Source: Parietichytrium sp. I65-24A
Taxonomy: Eukaryota; Sar; Bigyra; Thraustochytrida; Thraustochytriidae
Assembly: GCA_012862575.1 (NCBI GenBank)
Contig: BLSF01000113.1
Coordinates: 1-59,950 of the forward strand
Direction: 5' to 3'
DNA length: 59,950 nucleotides
Below, piece after piece: positions 21,913-33,977 of this stretch. Every line of letters starts with the position of its first letter. The stretch's first letter is position 1. Position numbers and translations under genes: made by a program. The notes under the pieces are model-generated. The model ran no database searches. It was given only the letters and a program-made list of their open reading frames with translations, and was not told where the DNA came from.

Positions 21913-24811
21913 ACAATGTGCGCGAACTGTAAATTCTAAATCCTAAACTCTACTGACTGAAATAGCGTACTCATGCTCGCCAGGCGACCTGCCTCGTGAC
22001 GGGCCTATTATTGATATAGCCTCTCTTGAAAGGACGTTGGATGACGTTGGTTCGTTTTTGCGGTGTGTTTACTCGTAGCTCAAAGTGTTCAAGTTCCGCT
22101 CAGCTTCGCCGGATCGTTTCGCTCTCTACTAGCTTTTCATCTATCTACTACTACTAACATATTGAGTTTCAAAAGACTTTCGGAAGAGAAAGAGAAGATT
22201 GGCAATGATAGCAAGAAGAAAGAAAAGCAAGTGACTTTTGCTGTGGCAAACTTACAATTAATATCGTTCTCATGCACGTTCACGCTTTGGCAATCCAAGT
22301 CGCAACGGACTCAATATTGCTGCCAAAGTTGAAGGAGGGCGGGTGCTTTACAAGTGCAAATTCCATCCACTGTCGTTGTCATATCGCTGATGAGCTGCGA
22401 CGATCGCAGATTATTGCGGCATTTGCTGGCTGAACGGAGGGAAGGAGCTGCAGCTGGAATGAGAATGTTGTAATGCTAGTTATAAGGTGCGTTCTTGTTT
22501 GGCAGCGCACGCTTCGTTCCCACTTGAAGAGTCTGTCTTCGGTCGAGCTGGTTGTTTATTCACAAGTAGCGGCATCCTGTCAAAGCAGCGCAGCAGTTGT
22601 CGTGCAAGACGCTGCACCAACAAGAAAATAGGGAATGCACTGCAAGGTGTGTGTTTCTCACCTACATGCAGCGACATATTGCCCCTCTTTTCCAGAGTCG
22701 TTGGCCAATGATGGCCAATGACAAGAACGTAAATTTCAACGATGTGTCCAACGACTCACTCCATTGGCGCTCACCAGCTATTGACCCTGAATCAGAGCCT
22801 TTTGCCTGGGAAAAACTTTTCAGGACAATGACCTTGCTTCTCTCCAGGGGGGGGGAACTCACCTACGATTCGAAAAAAAGAAGAGGAAGCCTGTTTCTTT
22901 GCCTTTGCAGGAACTTTGTTGTGTCCCTCAAACGCCAAGAAAGGCCAAAAGACCGAGCTTTTAAAGCAATTCCGGCATTAAGCGCTTGCGGCCCAATGGC
23001 AAGGATGCCGAGATTCCTTCAAGTGCGTAGATGAATGTACAGCTATCATCCACTGGTCCAGTTGTTGCTGACATGGCAGCAAAAAAGTCCAACCAAGTCC
23101 AGCCGCGCAACCGAATAGATGGCGAGCAGCAAAAAGCCAGGCAGAGTTTTTGTCGCTACTTAAATTTCCCCCGCGTCTTGTAAGTGACCATGAGCTCCCT
23201 GCAAGAGGGTTCAGACATTTTGTACCAGAACCAACGGTACTCCGAAGGGCATTGGCGTCAAAATTTGCGCAAGTTGCCAGCAACGTGCCAGCCTGAGGAA
23301 ACTCTACGCCGCGTGCGGCCAGCTCTCGACCAGACAAAGAGAGCAGAGCCACACTTTCGTAGTAAAGAATTTGTCGTCCAAACGCTCGAATCAAACATGT
23401 CCAAACTTTCCACAGGACCAGAGCCTGCCTTTTTTTTACATTCTTCCTTCCAATCTTCCAAACGTCCATCTTCCAATCGCCAGTGACTGACAAGCGCTCT
23501 TAAGAGCGCCGACGCGCCGACACGGGTAGTGGATAGTGGAGAGCCGCGCTCAATCTGGTCAGTCCATCCAAGATGCTTTTGAAAATTTCCGTCAACAAAC
23601 GCCCTTCTTGATGGACATTGAGGTGTGGACAAAAGTTCGGGACCAACTGGACCAACCCTTCGTCGCGGCCACGCGTGTGCCGGGGAAGGGGACGGGGGAA
23701 GAACACTGCAACTCGTGCCAGCCCGCGAATACATCTTTTTTTAGCCAACAGAATTTGTGCAGGTCTGTGCACTACTACTATGACCGCACTGTACCATCAG
23801 GCAATCCAACGGAGCGATGAGAGGGCTGCGCGGTCTTGAATGAAGTTAACTGTAAATTATCGTCGATGAATGGTTCATCGTCATAGAGTCGCGCGGCCCT
23901 TATTGAGAATCTCATCTGGCACTATGTACCTTCTCTCTTCGCTCTTCGCTCATCTCTCACCTCTCATCTCTCTTCTCTCAACCTCTCATACATCGCACAG
24001 GCGCGCTGCGACACCCAGGATTCGCGAGGAGCACGGTCGGACAGCTGAGCCGTGAAGCAGGCTCGTAAAACCACTTTCACGACGACAGCAGAAAGCCAGA
24101 AAGCGGAAACCAAAAGCCTGGCTTGCATTGTTTCATCTCGCAAATTTGCTTCTATCTCTTGTGTATAAATTAGTTTGTAGTTGGTTTTATTTGAGACGCT
24201 TCGGAAGGCCTTACTAAAAAGAGGAAAGGCATTTCACAACATTTCACATGCAAAGTAAGCTCAAAGCTCCAGTGACAGTTTGCAGTTCAACTTTAACGTG
24301 CTATAAGAAAAATGAAGACTGGTGCGAAAGACAAACAAATGAGAAACAACTAACAAAGAAAACAAAAAAAAGTGAAGAGCGAAAGGAAAACAATGACTGT
24401 GAAGACTGTGAAAATCTGTGAAACAAGAAAGCCACACGTGCAGCGACTGATTTGTGCTACTGCGCCAGCATAGGACCTACCACATGCATATCTAGCTACT
24501 ATCTAGGCCTAAGATGCGGCGCACTCGTGCAAAGGTGTGCGACAACATGATATGATATGCCGGGAATGGCGTTTGGCTAGTGTTGTTGGTAGATGGGGTA
24601 GGTGGTGATCTATCTCGTGCCACTTGGGCCAGAAGGCGAGAGGAGAAATGCTGGGAAGAGGAAATGGAGGGACATGAGCATTTGCTATGCAGGGGGGCGC
24701 ATCTCGGTGTATCTTGGCGCCAATTTATACACAGAGAAGTTCTAATGAACACTGTGAAATTAATTTTTGTTCCTTTTCCTGTTTCTGATCTCTTTCTGTT
24801 TCTCAGAGCTG

Positions 24812-25102
24812 ATGAGTTCAACTTGGATATCGTTGGAATCGTTGGAACAAGACAACACTTTGCAAGACGGCTTGCCCAGACTTGAGAGTTTGAAAGCCAC
24901 TGTTGGAGCTGGTGCTGGGCCGCTACAGGCTCTCGACGAGCTCTACGTCAAAGTCTATGCAAATGCCAATGCAAATGCAAATGCAAATGCAAATGCGAAT
25001 GGTGCGTGGTGTCTGTCCCGCGCCGTCCCTCTGCTGCAGCGGGAGAAGCGGAAGCCAAGCTTTGTGAATCTCCATCAGCTTGAGCTGAGCAAGGCGAAGT
25101 GA
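24812..25102 (+). CDS. possible small protein or terminal exon, 96 residues
   Basis: The ATG at 24812 comes six bases after a strong 3' splice-site look-alike (pyrimidine run, TCTCAG). The first 50 codons read like a real protein with heptad spacing (SLESLEQDNTLQDGLPRLES, then LQALDELYVKV). They run into an Ala-Asn repeat coded by the (AATGCA)n microsatellite. GTGCGTGG after the repeat could be a splice donor. No family recognised. Confidence 0.3.
   Translation: MSSTWISLESLEQDNTLQDGLPRLESLKATVGAGAGPLQALDELYVKVYANANANANANANANGAWCLSRAVPLLQREKRKPSFVNLHQLELSKAK
24957..25001. repeat. hexanucleotide microsatellite (AATGCA)n
   Basis: About seven imperfect copies; read in the plus frame it encodes alternating Ala and Asn. 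Confidence 0.9.
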
Positions 25103-25814
25103 AGCGCCGTTTTCACACCTGAAGCGGGTGGCGGAAAGAGGAAAGAGGAAAGAAGGCTGCAATATGCTGCAATGGTTTGATTGACAGCAGAGTGAATACT
25201 GAGTACCAGTACCTGTGCAGTATACCGTAGTCAATCTTGAACCGTCGCGTTCATGGAACTACAGCACTGGTGACCAAGACAACCAAGACCACTGCAACTT
25301 CCGCGCGGATAGAGCGAGCCACTCACAGATGCTCACAGTAAAGTTACCGCGCAAGGACTCCTTTCTCGGCGATTACAGCGGCGAGTAAGCTCTCTGTCTT
25401 GGCAGTGAGTCTTAGTCTATTGCGAGAATTTGCAATGTTTGTAGCTTTTATACAATTGTAGAACTGAAGAGCGAATTGAGGGAAAGTACGTTGCCTACGT
25501 TCCTACGCGTCATGTGTTCCTACGTTCTTACAGTTCTTACGATCCGAAGAAAACAACGCTCGAGAAGATACTTTCACGGTAGGGCCGCTAGACTGCGTTA
25601 GACTTTGGCGATGAAGAACGCATAGCGCGATGTAGTTCACGTGGGAGCAATCGTCCAAGCATGATTTCAAGGCTGCGGTCGAGTGTTGGCGATCACATTC
25701 GCTAGACATCGATAGGCTCCGAAAGGTTTGACAAAATCAAACAGAATGACCTTTGTGCCAAGAGTCTTTCGACTGACACACTTTCTCTACTTGGCATTCA
25801 TTGCTGAACCTCAG

Positions 25815-25833
25815 AGAATTCAGAATTCAGATG
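25815..25833. repeat. dispersed 19-bp motif, copy 2
   Basis: Exact copy of the motif at 21894-21912, about 3.9 kb away. Confidence 0.85.
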
Positions 25834-28800
25834 TTCTCAGTTTAGTAAGCTTAGCTCAACAAAGTATTGGCAAAAAAAATAAATATAAAAAGGAGGAGAA
25901 TTGACTGTGGACCAGATTCGCCAGAATTCAGCAAAAATGGAGTGTTGGTCGAGTGTTGTGTGTTCTGTTCTTACTGCCACTTTAAAAGTAGTGTGTTTGT
26001 GTTAGTTTTTGCAAACTTTCTGTTTGATCTTTGAGGATCTTCTTGCTCCAAGATTGCGAGCCTTCTTGCCTCCTTCGATGGTGAGAGGCAACGCGTTGCT
26101 CACAGCCAGTAAGCCTTTACCCGCATCGTGATCTTGGCTATACTGACGGCGTTTTGAGTCCTAACTGTGCGCCATTGGAAGGTTTCGGAAAGTACAGTAC
26201 TAACAATGGTTGGTACCAGTACCAGTACACGAGCGGGGCTGTCCATCTCGTAGCTAGTCACGGTAGGCTGGAGCAAGAACTTTCTCTATCTCTCTAATCT
26301 CTCTTTGTGTCTATCTATGCTGTGAGTGCAATAGTGGCCATTCATTTCACTGGCTTTGTCTGACGGCAAATTCTGCAACTCAGATTTTTGTTCTGCAAGT
26401 TTGTCTGTTCGTTCATCATCGCTCAGCTCAGATCGTGCTGGGCTGTAGTACAGTCGCTCTTAATCAAACTGGACTCGTTCTTCACGCAAGAAGAGAGAGC
26501 AAGAAAGCCCAATCGATGCACCCTGAGCCGTGATCAGTATGTGTAACATTAGAGTGGCGGGAACTACTCACTGTCCGCACCTGGTGCGCAATTTAACTAG
26601 CCAAGATAGCCAAGTGCTCACGGTCAGTGGACACACATTCATGAAAAGTGTAACCGCAGCAAGGACGGCAAGGACAGGATTTCGCCAGGTTGGTCCTATG
26701 GTTTCTTCTGCTGCAGCCGCCCGACTCTCTTCCGCAAGTGGTCCAAATAGCAGGGAGTTTACAGTTCAATATTTGTGTCTCGTTTGACTTGCAGAGTCTT
26801 GGGAACCTCGCGTGCATGCGTTCTGGATCGCAGGAGAGTTTCATCTTTCCCGACGTTCCCGACGTTCCCTACCTTAGCAAGTTCACACGAGTCAGCTCAC
26901 ATCCGGACAACTCTTCAGGGTCTTCAGGGTTTGAAATACTGGCCGCGTTAGAGTTGGCGCATCGGACCAGGGATTTTTAAAAGCGCATTCAAACATTGAC
27001 ACATCCATACCCAGCCGCAACCCTGATACCTCACATTCTCCACCGACTGCTGTTATCTCCCGGAGCATCTGGCAGCTCTTCAGCGCACCGCAATTCTTGT
27101 TTACTGTTAGTCAACAGCTCGCTCGCGACCAGCGTGCGTATCGTCTGCAGCAGGGCAGCACATACGGGCATCCGTCCAAGACCAACCAAAGACTAACTCG
27201 GTGCGCTCAGCGAGAGCGAGAAGGAGAGTCACGGTCGACGCCCCTGCACAAGCACTCGAGCAAGGGAACAAGCGCGTCGCTTCCAGTCCAACATCGACGA
27301 CGCGTTCGCGGGCGCCACACATCGCGCACAGGGGCCAACAACAGCAATCGCGGATTGGCGCCGTCACCATCCTCGTCATCATCGGCGTTCAAGTGCTCGC
27401 AAGTTTTCGCAGCAGCACCATTTTCAACAGCTTCTCTTGCGCAGCAGCCGCAGCCGCAGCCGCCATCGGCCCAACGGTGAGAGACCAAAGGGCTCCGTTC
27501 GAAGACATTTTAGCTGCGACCGATTTAGCTCCCATAGTTTTCACAACCACGACGGCCTTCTTGAAGCGGTTTGCAAGTGGTATCGGAGGCGCATTTCACA
27601 TCGCGACATCCTGCGTTTAGTTGCCTCAGCAGCCTTCGCTCTCTTTCCCGGTTCCGATTTGGGTTCCAGTCCCGGTTCTAGCTGTCGCGGTGCGGGTTCT
27701 CGCGGTTCTCACGGTTTTCGCGGCTCTCGTGGCTTCCGGTTCTCCGTTGTACCAGCTTGCAATTGCTTTGATTCGGTTTGCTTTCGTTTGGTTTGAATTG
27801 GCTGTGGGGCTCCCTTTGAACTTGGCGTCCAGGTTCTCCCCGACGCTTCGCGAACAGTTTATTGTTCCTCGCGAGCCGCTAGGTGTTTCCTTTGAGTGAC
27901 GCACTGGCTCATCACTCGGTGGCTTATTGAGCGGTAGTGAACTACTAAGACGTCAGAAGAACGTTGGGAGGCGCAAGGCGTGGCGCGTCACTGAGAGGTC
28001 ACGGCAGTAATAGCGTAATCAGTAGAGAGTACAGGTAGAGCCCAGGAAAGGCGAACCGCATCCTTGGTAACTGTGTTTGTGAGGAAGAAGGCAAGTTTCG
28101 TCTCCCATACTTGGCGATCGTCACCGTGGTCGGGGGGGTGCCGATTGGCCGATTGGACACTCTTATTGTTTTTCGTGAAAGAGTCAAGCGCTACTTGACT
28201 TTTCTTGCGGACGGAGCGTGTGAGGAACCCATTTCTCGCCACTAGAAACTGACCCAAAACGGACCAGGAAATCGCGTTTCACCAGCTTCGACTGCTCTGC
28301 AATCTTCGATCGGATCAGTGTCTCTTTCCACCTCCTACTAGTCCTTTCTCGATTGGAGAGCACTAGTGTCTTTGTACTTTCCTCTCGATCGGAGCTCTGA
28401 GAGTCCTACTTTGCTTCTATCTCATACCATATTCATAGGGTCATCGTGGACGGTTGGCTGGCCGGAGCGCCTTAGTGAGTGGTGATTCGTAGGTTCGATT
28501 GGGCGCCGCTCGATTGGCCGGTCGAAGACTGCACGGCTCCAGTGACTTCCTCCAAGGAGAAGGTAGTGTGTGTGGAGAAGAGAGAAAGGCATTTCTCCTG
28601 TTTCTCTCTCTCTTAATTTGTGCTTTGTATTTTGTACATCTGCCGCGAACATTTCTTCGCTCGCCAGAGAGAGGACGGAGCGCGAACGATCGAATATTAG
28701 TTCGAAAGTTCAACATTCTTTCCAGCCAATCCTCCTCACACCGCTTTGCGAGTGCGTGTGCGCGTGTACGTGTTACAGAGGGGCCTACTCCCCTCCCCAC

Positions 28801-28936
28801 GCAGCCCGCTAAGACTCGCCCTGGCCGTGAGAGACAGTGAGGGCAGGAAAGGGAAGGTGGAAGTAAGGCCTACCATACGCCTATCCGCCTCTACGCCCGT
28901 CGGACGTCTCCCTCACAGCAGCGCAAGGTTGTGAGG

Positions 28937-29012
28937 AAAAAAAAAGAAGAGAGAGAGAGAAAGAAGAAAGAAGGAAAGAAAGAAGAAAGAAAGTGAGTGA
29001 GTGAGTGAGCAA
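28937..29012. repeat. purine-rich GA/GAAA and GTGA low-complexity tract
   Basis: Runs of GAGAGA, GAAAGAA and (GTGA)n lie in the likely 5' leader of the Myb gene. Confidence 0.85.
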
Positions 29013-29545
29013 GCGACTGTGAGAACAGTGAAAAGTGAAAAGTTAAAAGTTTTGGACCCAAGCTGTGAGGGCGGGCGTTGTGAGGGTCGAGCGGAACGCC
29101 TCAGAAGACTTTTCCAACTCTTGCCAACCCAAGTAGAGCTCGAAACCGAGTCCCCCACACCAGCTGCGACCCGCGGCGAGACGTGGCCGGCTGAATTTCG
29201 TGGTTCGTGGACCGCGGCAACACCTGCCGGGCTCTCACTGCGCGCGGCTTGGCGCTAGAGAGAGAGAGAGAGAGGCGCTTGAGTGTTGTTGTGGTTGCGA
29301 AAGGCGCGGAGGAGCTCTTTGCGCATACAGGTTTGAGGTCGTGCACATTATATATATATATCGATTCGATTCGATTTGATTCGGTGGAGATAGGTTTGTG
29401 TATCTCGCAGAGGGAAACGGACCCGTATATCGATTCGGTTCGGTTTGGGATTCATCTTGATATATCTCTCGGAGAGGCGCACGTGTATATATAGTTTTGA
29501 TATATACATATACTGCACAGTGCGTTGGTTCCGCGCGTATTGGAT

Positions 29546-30306
29546 ATGGAAGACAGACGGCATTTCATAGGTATCAAACGACAACGCGAATTGGATAGGG
29601 AGTATACGAGCGGCGACGAAAGCGAGGCGGGGTCTGCTGCATTGGAAGTGAATAGTAAACAACCCAGCTCGAACGCGAGCTCGCCTGCGAGGCCAAATAC
29701 ACCTGCAACGATGGCAAACGCTAAGCAGTTAGTTCAGATGTCGACCATGCAAAACAAGAACAAGATGATCGCAGCGGCGAGCATTTCCGACGAGGCTGGC
29801 TCGGACAACGAGGAGGATCACTCAGACGCAATGGACGAGACTGGCAAAGATCCGAGCAGAATGGACTGGACCGATGAAGAGGATGCCCTTCTTTTCAAGG
29901 TCTACAAGGAGCTCGGCGGGCAGTGGGCACTCATAGCCCGCACCTTTTTCCCTGGCAGGTCCGAGATGGCAGTGAAAAACAGATACTTTGCTGCTTTGCA
30001 CAACCTCGCCCTTGGCTCTGGCAAGAGAGTGGTGGCGGACAGCGATGCGAAGAGCGATTCCCTGAAACGCCGCGCTACCCCAGAACCCCAGCAAAGCTTT
30101 GCTCCAAACAAGAGGCAGAGCGTCATTGGCGGTTCTCGCCCAAGCAGCCCACTCGGCTCTGGAGAACGCCGGGCTTCCACCAAGTCGTACAGCTCCGGTG
30201 ACTCCCGCCTTGCTCCGCCATCTCGCCCAGATTCGATGGCGTCTGTGGCTGAGAGCATCGTGAATCTTCACAAGGACCAGTCTCAGATGTATCCCCCTCA
30301 TCTTCA

Positions 30307-30337
<31 letters not shown>

Positions 30338-31711
30338 CAACAACAACAGCAATCGTCGCAACAGTTTGCGACCTTGCAGCAACAACTTGTGCGGCTCATG
30401 CAGCAGGGTGCAGCCTCGGCAGACACCAATATGGGTAGCTCCCAGCAACAGGTGCCTGCCCAGGACCCTTCGATTGCAGTTCAAGCGGCCTTGATGCAAG
30501 CTCTGCAACAGCAGCAACAGGCGGCTGCCATGAGAGGAAACAGCGATTGTGGAGCAAAGATGCCAGTGTCTTCAGAACAGCTCTTACAACAACTGCACTT
30601 ATTGCAGCAATACTTTCAGCAACAGCGTGAGCTTTTGATCCAGTTGGAGAAAAACAAACGGCTTGGCGAGGTTTTAGCCATGGAAACTGCACGCATTAGC
30701 GCTCAGCTCAGCCAGGGCCCGAATGCAAATAATTCTGCTGCGTCTGCGGTTGCTGCTGCTGCTGCTATCTGGCAGCAAGAGCTGGAGCAGCAGCATCAAA
30801 AGATCCAGCAGTTACATCAGGACCCCCGGCAAACACCGGCGCAGAGCACAAACAGCGCGGCCAAACTGCTGCAAAGCCTATTCGGAGGTGGCGCAGTGCC
30901 TTCTACAACTACGTCTTCGGCCTCTAGCTCCAACACCAATTCTCCTCAGCAGTCGCCTTCAGTATCGCCAAACTTTATTAACAACACCAACGCGGGCAAC
31001 AACAGTAGCAACAACAATAGTATCAACACGAATAGCAACACTAACAACAGCAGCAACCTGCTAATGGCTGCCGCAAATCTGGCTCTTGCCGGTCAAAATG
31101 GTCTGCACCAGCGCCATGTCTCTCAGCCTCAGCAACAACATCAGCAGCAACCGCAACTGAGCCGTGTGAGTTCCGGCGCAATGGGTTCAACACCAAACCA
31201 TCCAATGCAGCAACAGCAGCAGGTGAGTGCTCTGGAGGCCTTGCAGCAACACCTGATGAAGGGCATCATGAGCCAGAATCTGCAAACGCTCATCAGCAAT
31301 CAGCTCGGTGATAGTCGCCCTGGGGTCATTTCGCAAGTGACAGGCAGCGGGATGGGAGGTCTGGCAGAGTCTGGTCTGCCTCGGTCCTATCCGAACGGTC
31401 GCCCGATTAGCGGGGCTGTTCCGGGGACTGAAAATGTTGGCCGTTGGACGCAAGACGAGCACGACCGCTTCTTGGAGGGACTGCGCAAGCATGGCACCAA
31501 GCACTGGACCGCCATTGCGAACGTAGTGCGCACGCGCACCGTGGTCCAGGTACGAACACATGCACAAAAGTACTTTAAGAAGCTGGAACAGGAGGGCAAG
31601 CTTCCTAGTGGTGAGTCAGCCGACCTGTCAGATGGGTCCGAAGGAGCCACACCCGAGGCTGAGAGCGACCAGGATGACGGCGGATGCACCGCCGGGGCCG
31701 GCAGTTCATAG
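29546..31711 (+). CDS. transcription factor with two separated Myb/SANT domains and poly-Gln core
   Basis: A DNA-binding regulator of 721 residues, probably nuclear. The first Myb/SANT repeat is at about 106-155 (MDWTDEEDALLF, then IARTFFPGRSEMAVKNRY). The second, near 631-684, is of the SHAQKYF class (GRWTQDEHDRFLEGLRKHG, VRTHAQKYF). Between them lie about 475 residues rich in Gln (16 in a row, coded by mixed CAG/CAA at about 30305-30352), Asn and Ser, typical of activation or condensate-forming regions. The acidic tail follows the second domain. The start is the ATG at 29546; the upstream in-frame TTG is not used. SHAQKYF proteins bind GATAA/TATCC-like sites in plants; the target here is unknown. 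Confidence 0.9.
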
Positions 31712-32021
31712 ATTAGAAAGTGGATAGCAATGAGTCCGAGAAGAAAAGGGCAGAAAGAACAAAAATGCCACAAGCAAAACGCCGCGGAGAGTAGGTCATA
31801 TAGTGATAGGCCGGCCGATTGGCAGGTCGCTTTAGAAAGTCTACCAAACGAGAAATAGCAATGCAATACCTTCAAATGAATTGAAATGAAAAGTAATAAC
31901 GAATTTCTAGTTTCTGCACTCTCTTTCCACACGCTCTTGCCGCCTCAGCTAATGACCTAGTGTCGACGCAGCAAAGCGACCCAGAGTGTAATTTAAAAAA
32001 AAAAAAAAAAAAAGACTTTCA
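31712..32021. other. tail-to-tail gap, Myb factor / RBMX2-like
   Basis: 310 bases with a run of 19 A at 31995-32013, which would be a T run in the 3' UTR of the minus-strand gene. No other feature seen. Confidence 0.5.
31995..32013. repeat. A19 homopolymer
   Basis: Nineteen consecutive A, nine bases before the RBMX2-like stop on the opposite strand. Confidence 0.9.
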
Positions 32022-32982
32022 TCAGGCGTTCCAGCCGGATGCAGGGAGACTGGACAGTTTGGCTAGGCGAGCCCTTCTCTCTGCTGGCGTTTCAGTCCGA
32101 TGGGTCACCGCGCCACTGCGATTTTCCTCGTCGCGTTTCTGTTCGCTGCTGTACTCTCCGTCGCGTTTCCGCTCACTGCGATTTTCACCATCGCGTTTCC
32201 GCTCGCTGCGATTTTCACCATCGCGTTTTCGCTCGCTGCGATTTTCACCATCGCGTTTCCGTTCGCGGCTGTGAGAAGATTTTCGACGCGAGTCGCTTTT
32301 GTTCTTCTTGTGCTTTTTTCTGTGCTTTCTATCTTCAGAGTCTGATCGGTCTCGGCGGCGCCTTTCATCTCTCGAATTCGATCGATCTCTTCGATGCTTC
32401 CTCTCCCTCGACCCGGATCGACCTCTGCGGTACTTGTTTTCCCTGGACACGGACCGATCCCGGTGATCCTTTTCCGTTCTACGCGACCGATTGTTCTCCT
32501 CAGAAGACGACATCGAGCTTGCGTCCCGCCGTGATCTTGATCTTTTCCGCGAGTCTATAGACATTTCCGTCCGACGGGGGGATCTCGATCGATGTCTCTC
32601 CCTTCCATCTGCATTTCGCCCGCCAATCTTAGCATCGCCGCTCTCATTCAACTGATACTGATGACTGATACTGTGACTGCGACCGCTCTCCATCTTTGTC
32701 ATTGCCGAAATCCTTAAACCTAGCGTGGTCCGCGAGCAGGCTGGCGCCGAGGAGGCGCGCGCCATTGAGGTTGTCCACGGCCAACACAGAGGACCGCCAG
32801 TCCGCGAACTTGGCCCAGCACGTCCCGCGACTCGCGCCGGACCCCTGCTCGCGTAACAGCCGCACGTCCTCCAGCGCCCCGAACTGCGCCAGCACACACG
32901 CGGCGTCGCCCTCACTCACGCGCGGAGACAGCCGCCGCACCACCACCCAGTTCGTATCGCGGAAGTCCTCGTGCCACGACAT
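32022..32982 (-). CDS. RBMX2: RBMX2/Ist3-like RNA-binding protein (RES complex), RRM plus RS domain in two frames
   Basis: The first part, from ATG 32982, is an RRM that matches RBMX2/Ist3: SWHEDFRDTNWVVVRRLSP, SEGDAACVLAQFG and SSVLAVDNLNGARLLG. Human RBMX2 has SWHSEYKDSAWIFIGGLP at the same place. This frame stops at 32644. The Arg/Ser/Asp-rich domain lies in the frame one base further on, open from 32915 to the stop at 32022. The change must fall between about 32715 and 32644, by a short unrecognised intron, a real frameshift or a sequence error. RNP1 and RNP2 are poorly conserved. The RS part carries a 10-residue repeat (RKRDGENRSE) coded by 30-bp units. In yeast and human this protein joins the spliceosomal B complex with Bud13 and Pml1. 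Confidence 0.85.
32116..32265. repeat. five 30-bp tandem units inside the RS domain
   Basis: The unit is CTGCGATTTTCACCATCGCG plus ten more bases; the third to fifth copies are nearly identical, the first two diverged. They encode the 10-residue repeat of the RBMX2-like protein. Confidence 0.9.
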
Positions 32983-32992
32983 ACCTGGTCAT

Positions 32993-33175
32993 GCACATGC
33001 ACGCATGCACGCAATGCACGCTTATGCTGAACCCTATGCACGCTCCTGCTGAACGGATGCACAATTGCCGCTGAACGGATGCACGCAAATGCACAAATGC
33101 ACACAAATGCACACAAATGCACGAGTGCGCTGAACGTATATGCACGCAGCTGCTGAACGTATGCACCGACGCTGC
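32993..33175. repeat. degenerate minisatellite, GCTGAAC / ATGCAC units
   Basis: Recurrent ATGCACGC, ATGCACAA and GCTGAACGTATGCAC blocks begin about 10 bases before the RBMX2-like start. Units vary in length, so this is an old or unstable array. Confidence 0.8.
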
Positions 33176-33967
33176 TTCTATGCGGGAGCCTGTGCGCACC
33201 ACCGGAGAGGGAGCGAGGACTGCGGCCTTCGGTGGAGCGGACGGGCGGGCCGAAGCAAGAGGGAGGCTGCGAGGACACGAGCCGCAAGCTCGCTTCCGGC
33301 AAGTGTCCGCGGAGATCGTGCGCTCCGCGAGAGCGGCGTTTTCCCAGAGGACGCGATCCGATCTCCACAAGTGAGCCAAATCTCCGAAGACCTGCAATTC
33401 TTACAACAAAATACGTACGCGCAACCGCTCAATACATACGCGTACGCGCTTGAACTAATAATGCAGCTACACAGATCCTTATTATTCCCCGTGCGCGCGG
33501 ACCTCACCTACGATCTTACTACCGTTAGCTCTATGTTCTCCTACCTTCTATCCCTATCGTCTATACTCCAATAGCAGTCCGGTGGCTAGATACTACAGTA
33601 GAGATGCGCTAGGATTGAGACTGGCAGTAACATTAAGTATTTCATAGGTCTCAGGCTAAAGCTATTCGCTAGCTAGTTTTAGTTCCAAGTTATCGTTCGC
33701 TTCTACCGAACTTGCGGGAACTGTTACGGATTTGGAGTGTAATAATACTAGTGCGCGCACCCAAAGTGAGTAGAGCGAGGGACTATGGCCTCAATAAGCG
33801 AACGATGTTAAAGAGAATTCAGTAGGTAACTTACATCGATAAGAAACATCGGATTGACTGCGCATCGCATGTGTCTCTTCAAAACCGGAGTGATCGGCAT
33901 TTTCGGTCGATTGACAGTTTGTTTAATTTTAGGTTAACTTACTATCTGCTATGTAAAGTATACGTAC

Positions 33968-33977
33968 CCCACGTGGG
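33968..33977. promoter_or_regulatory. CCCACGTGGG palindrome (E-box/G-box type)
   Basis: A 10-bp perfect palindrome with the CACGTG core bound by bHLH and bZIP factors in many eukaryotes, in the divergent region. Use as a regulatory site is inference. Confidence 0.3.

Larger units (their letters stand above)
20095..29545. other. 9.5-kb head-to-head gap without a recognisable gene
   Basis: This is the longest gap in the window, between the divergent phosphatase and Myb starts. Open frames are short, lie on both strands and lack domains. It contains microsatellites ((TTTG)n near 20848, (AATGCA)n near 24957, GA-rich 28937-28995), two copies of a 19-bp GAATTC motif (21894-21912, 25815-25833), GTAC motifs near 25203 and 26211, and a GC-rich block (27190-27900) open in several frames with degenerate CGGTTCTCG-type repeats. 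Non-coding RNA genes or multi-exon genes could be hidden here. Confidence 0.5.

Noticed and set aside
29822-30517. 231-codon minus-strand frame with a poly-Leu run
   Set aside because: It is the antisense of the CAG/CAA repeat in the Myb factor; the Leu run is CTG/TTG read backwards.
32116-32265. Regular 30-bp repeats that look like a CRISPR array
   Set aside because: The units are contiguous, with no spacers, and encode a 10-residue repeat in the RS domain of a eukaryotic gene.
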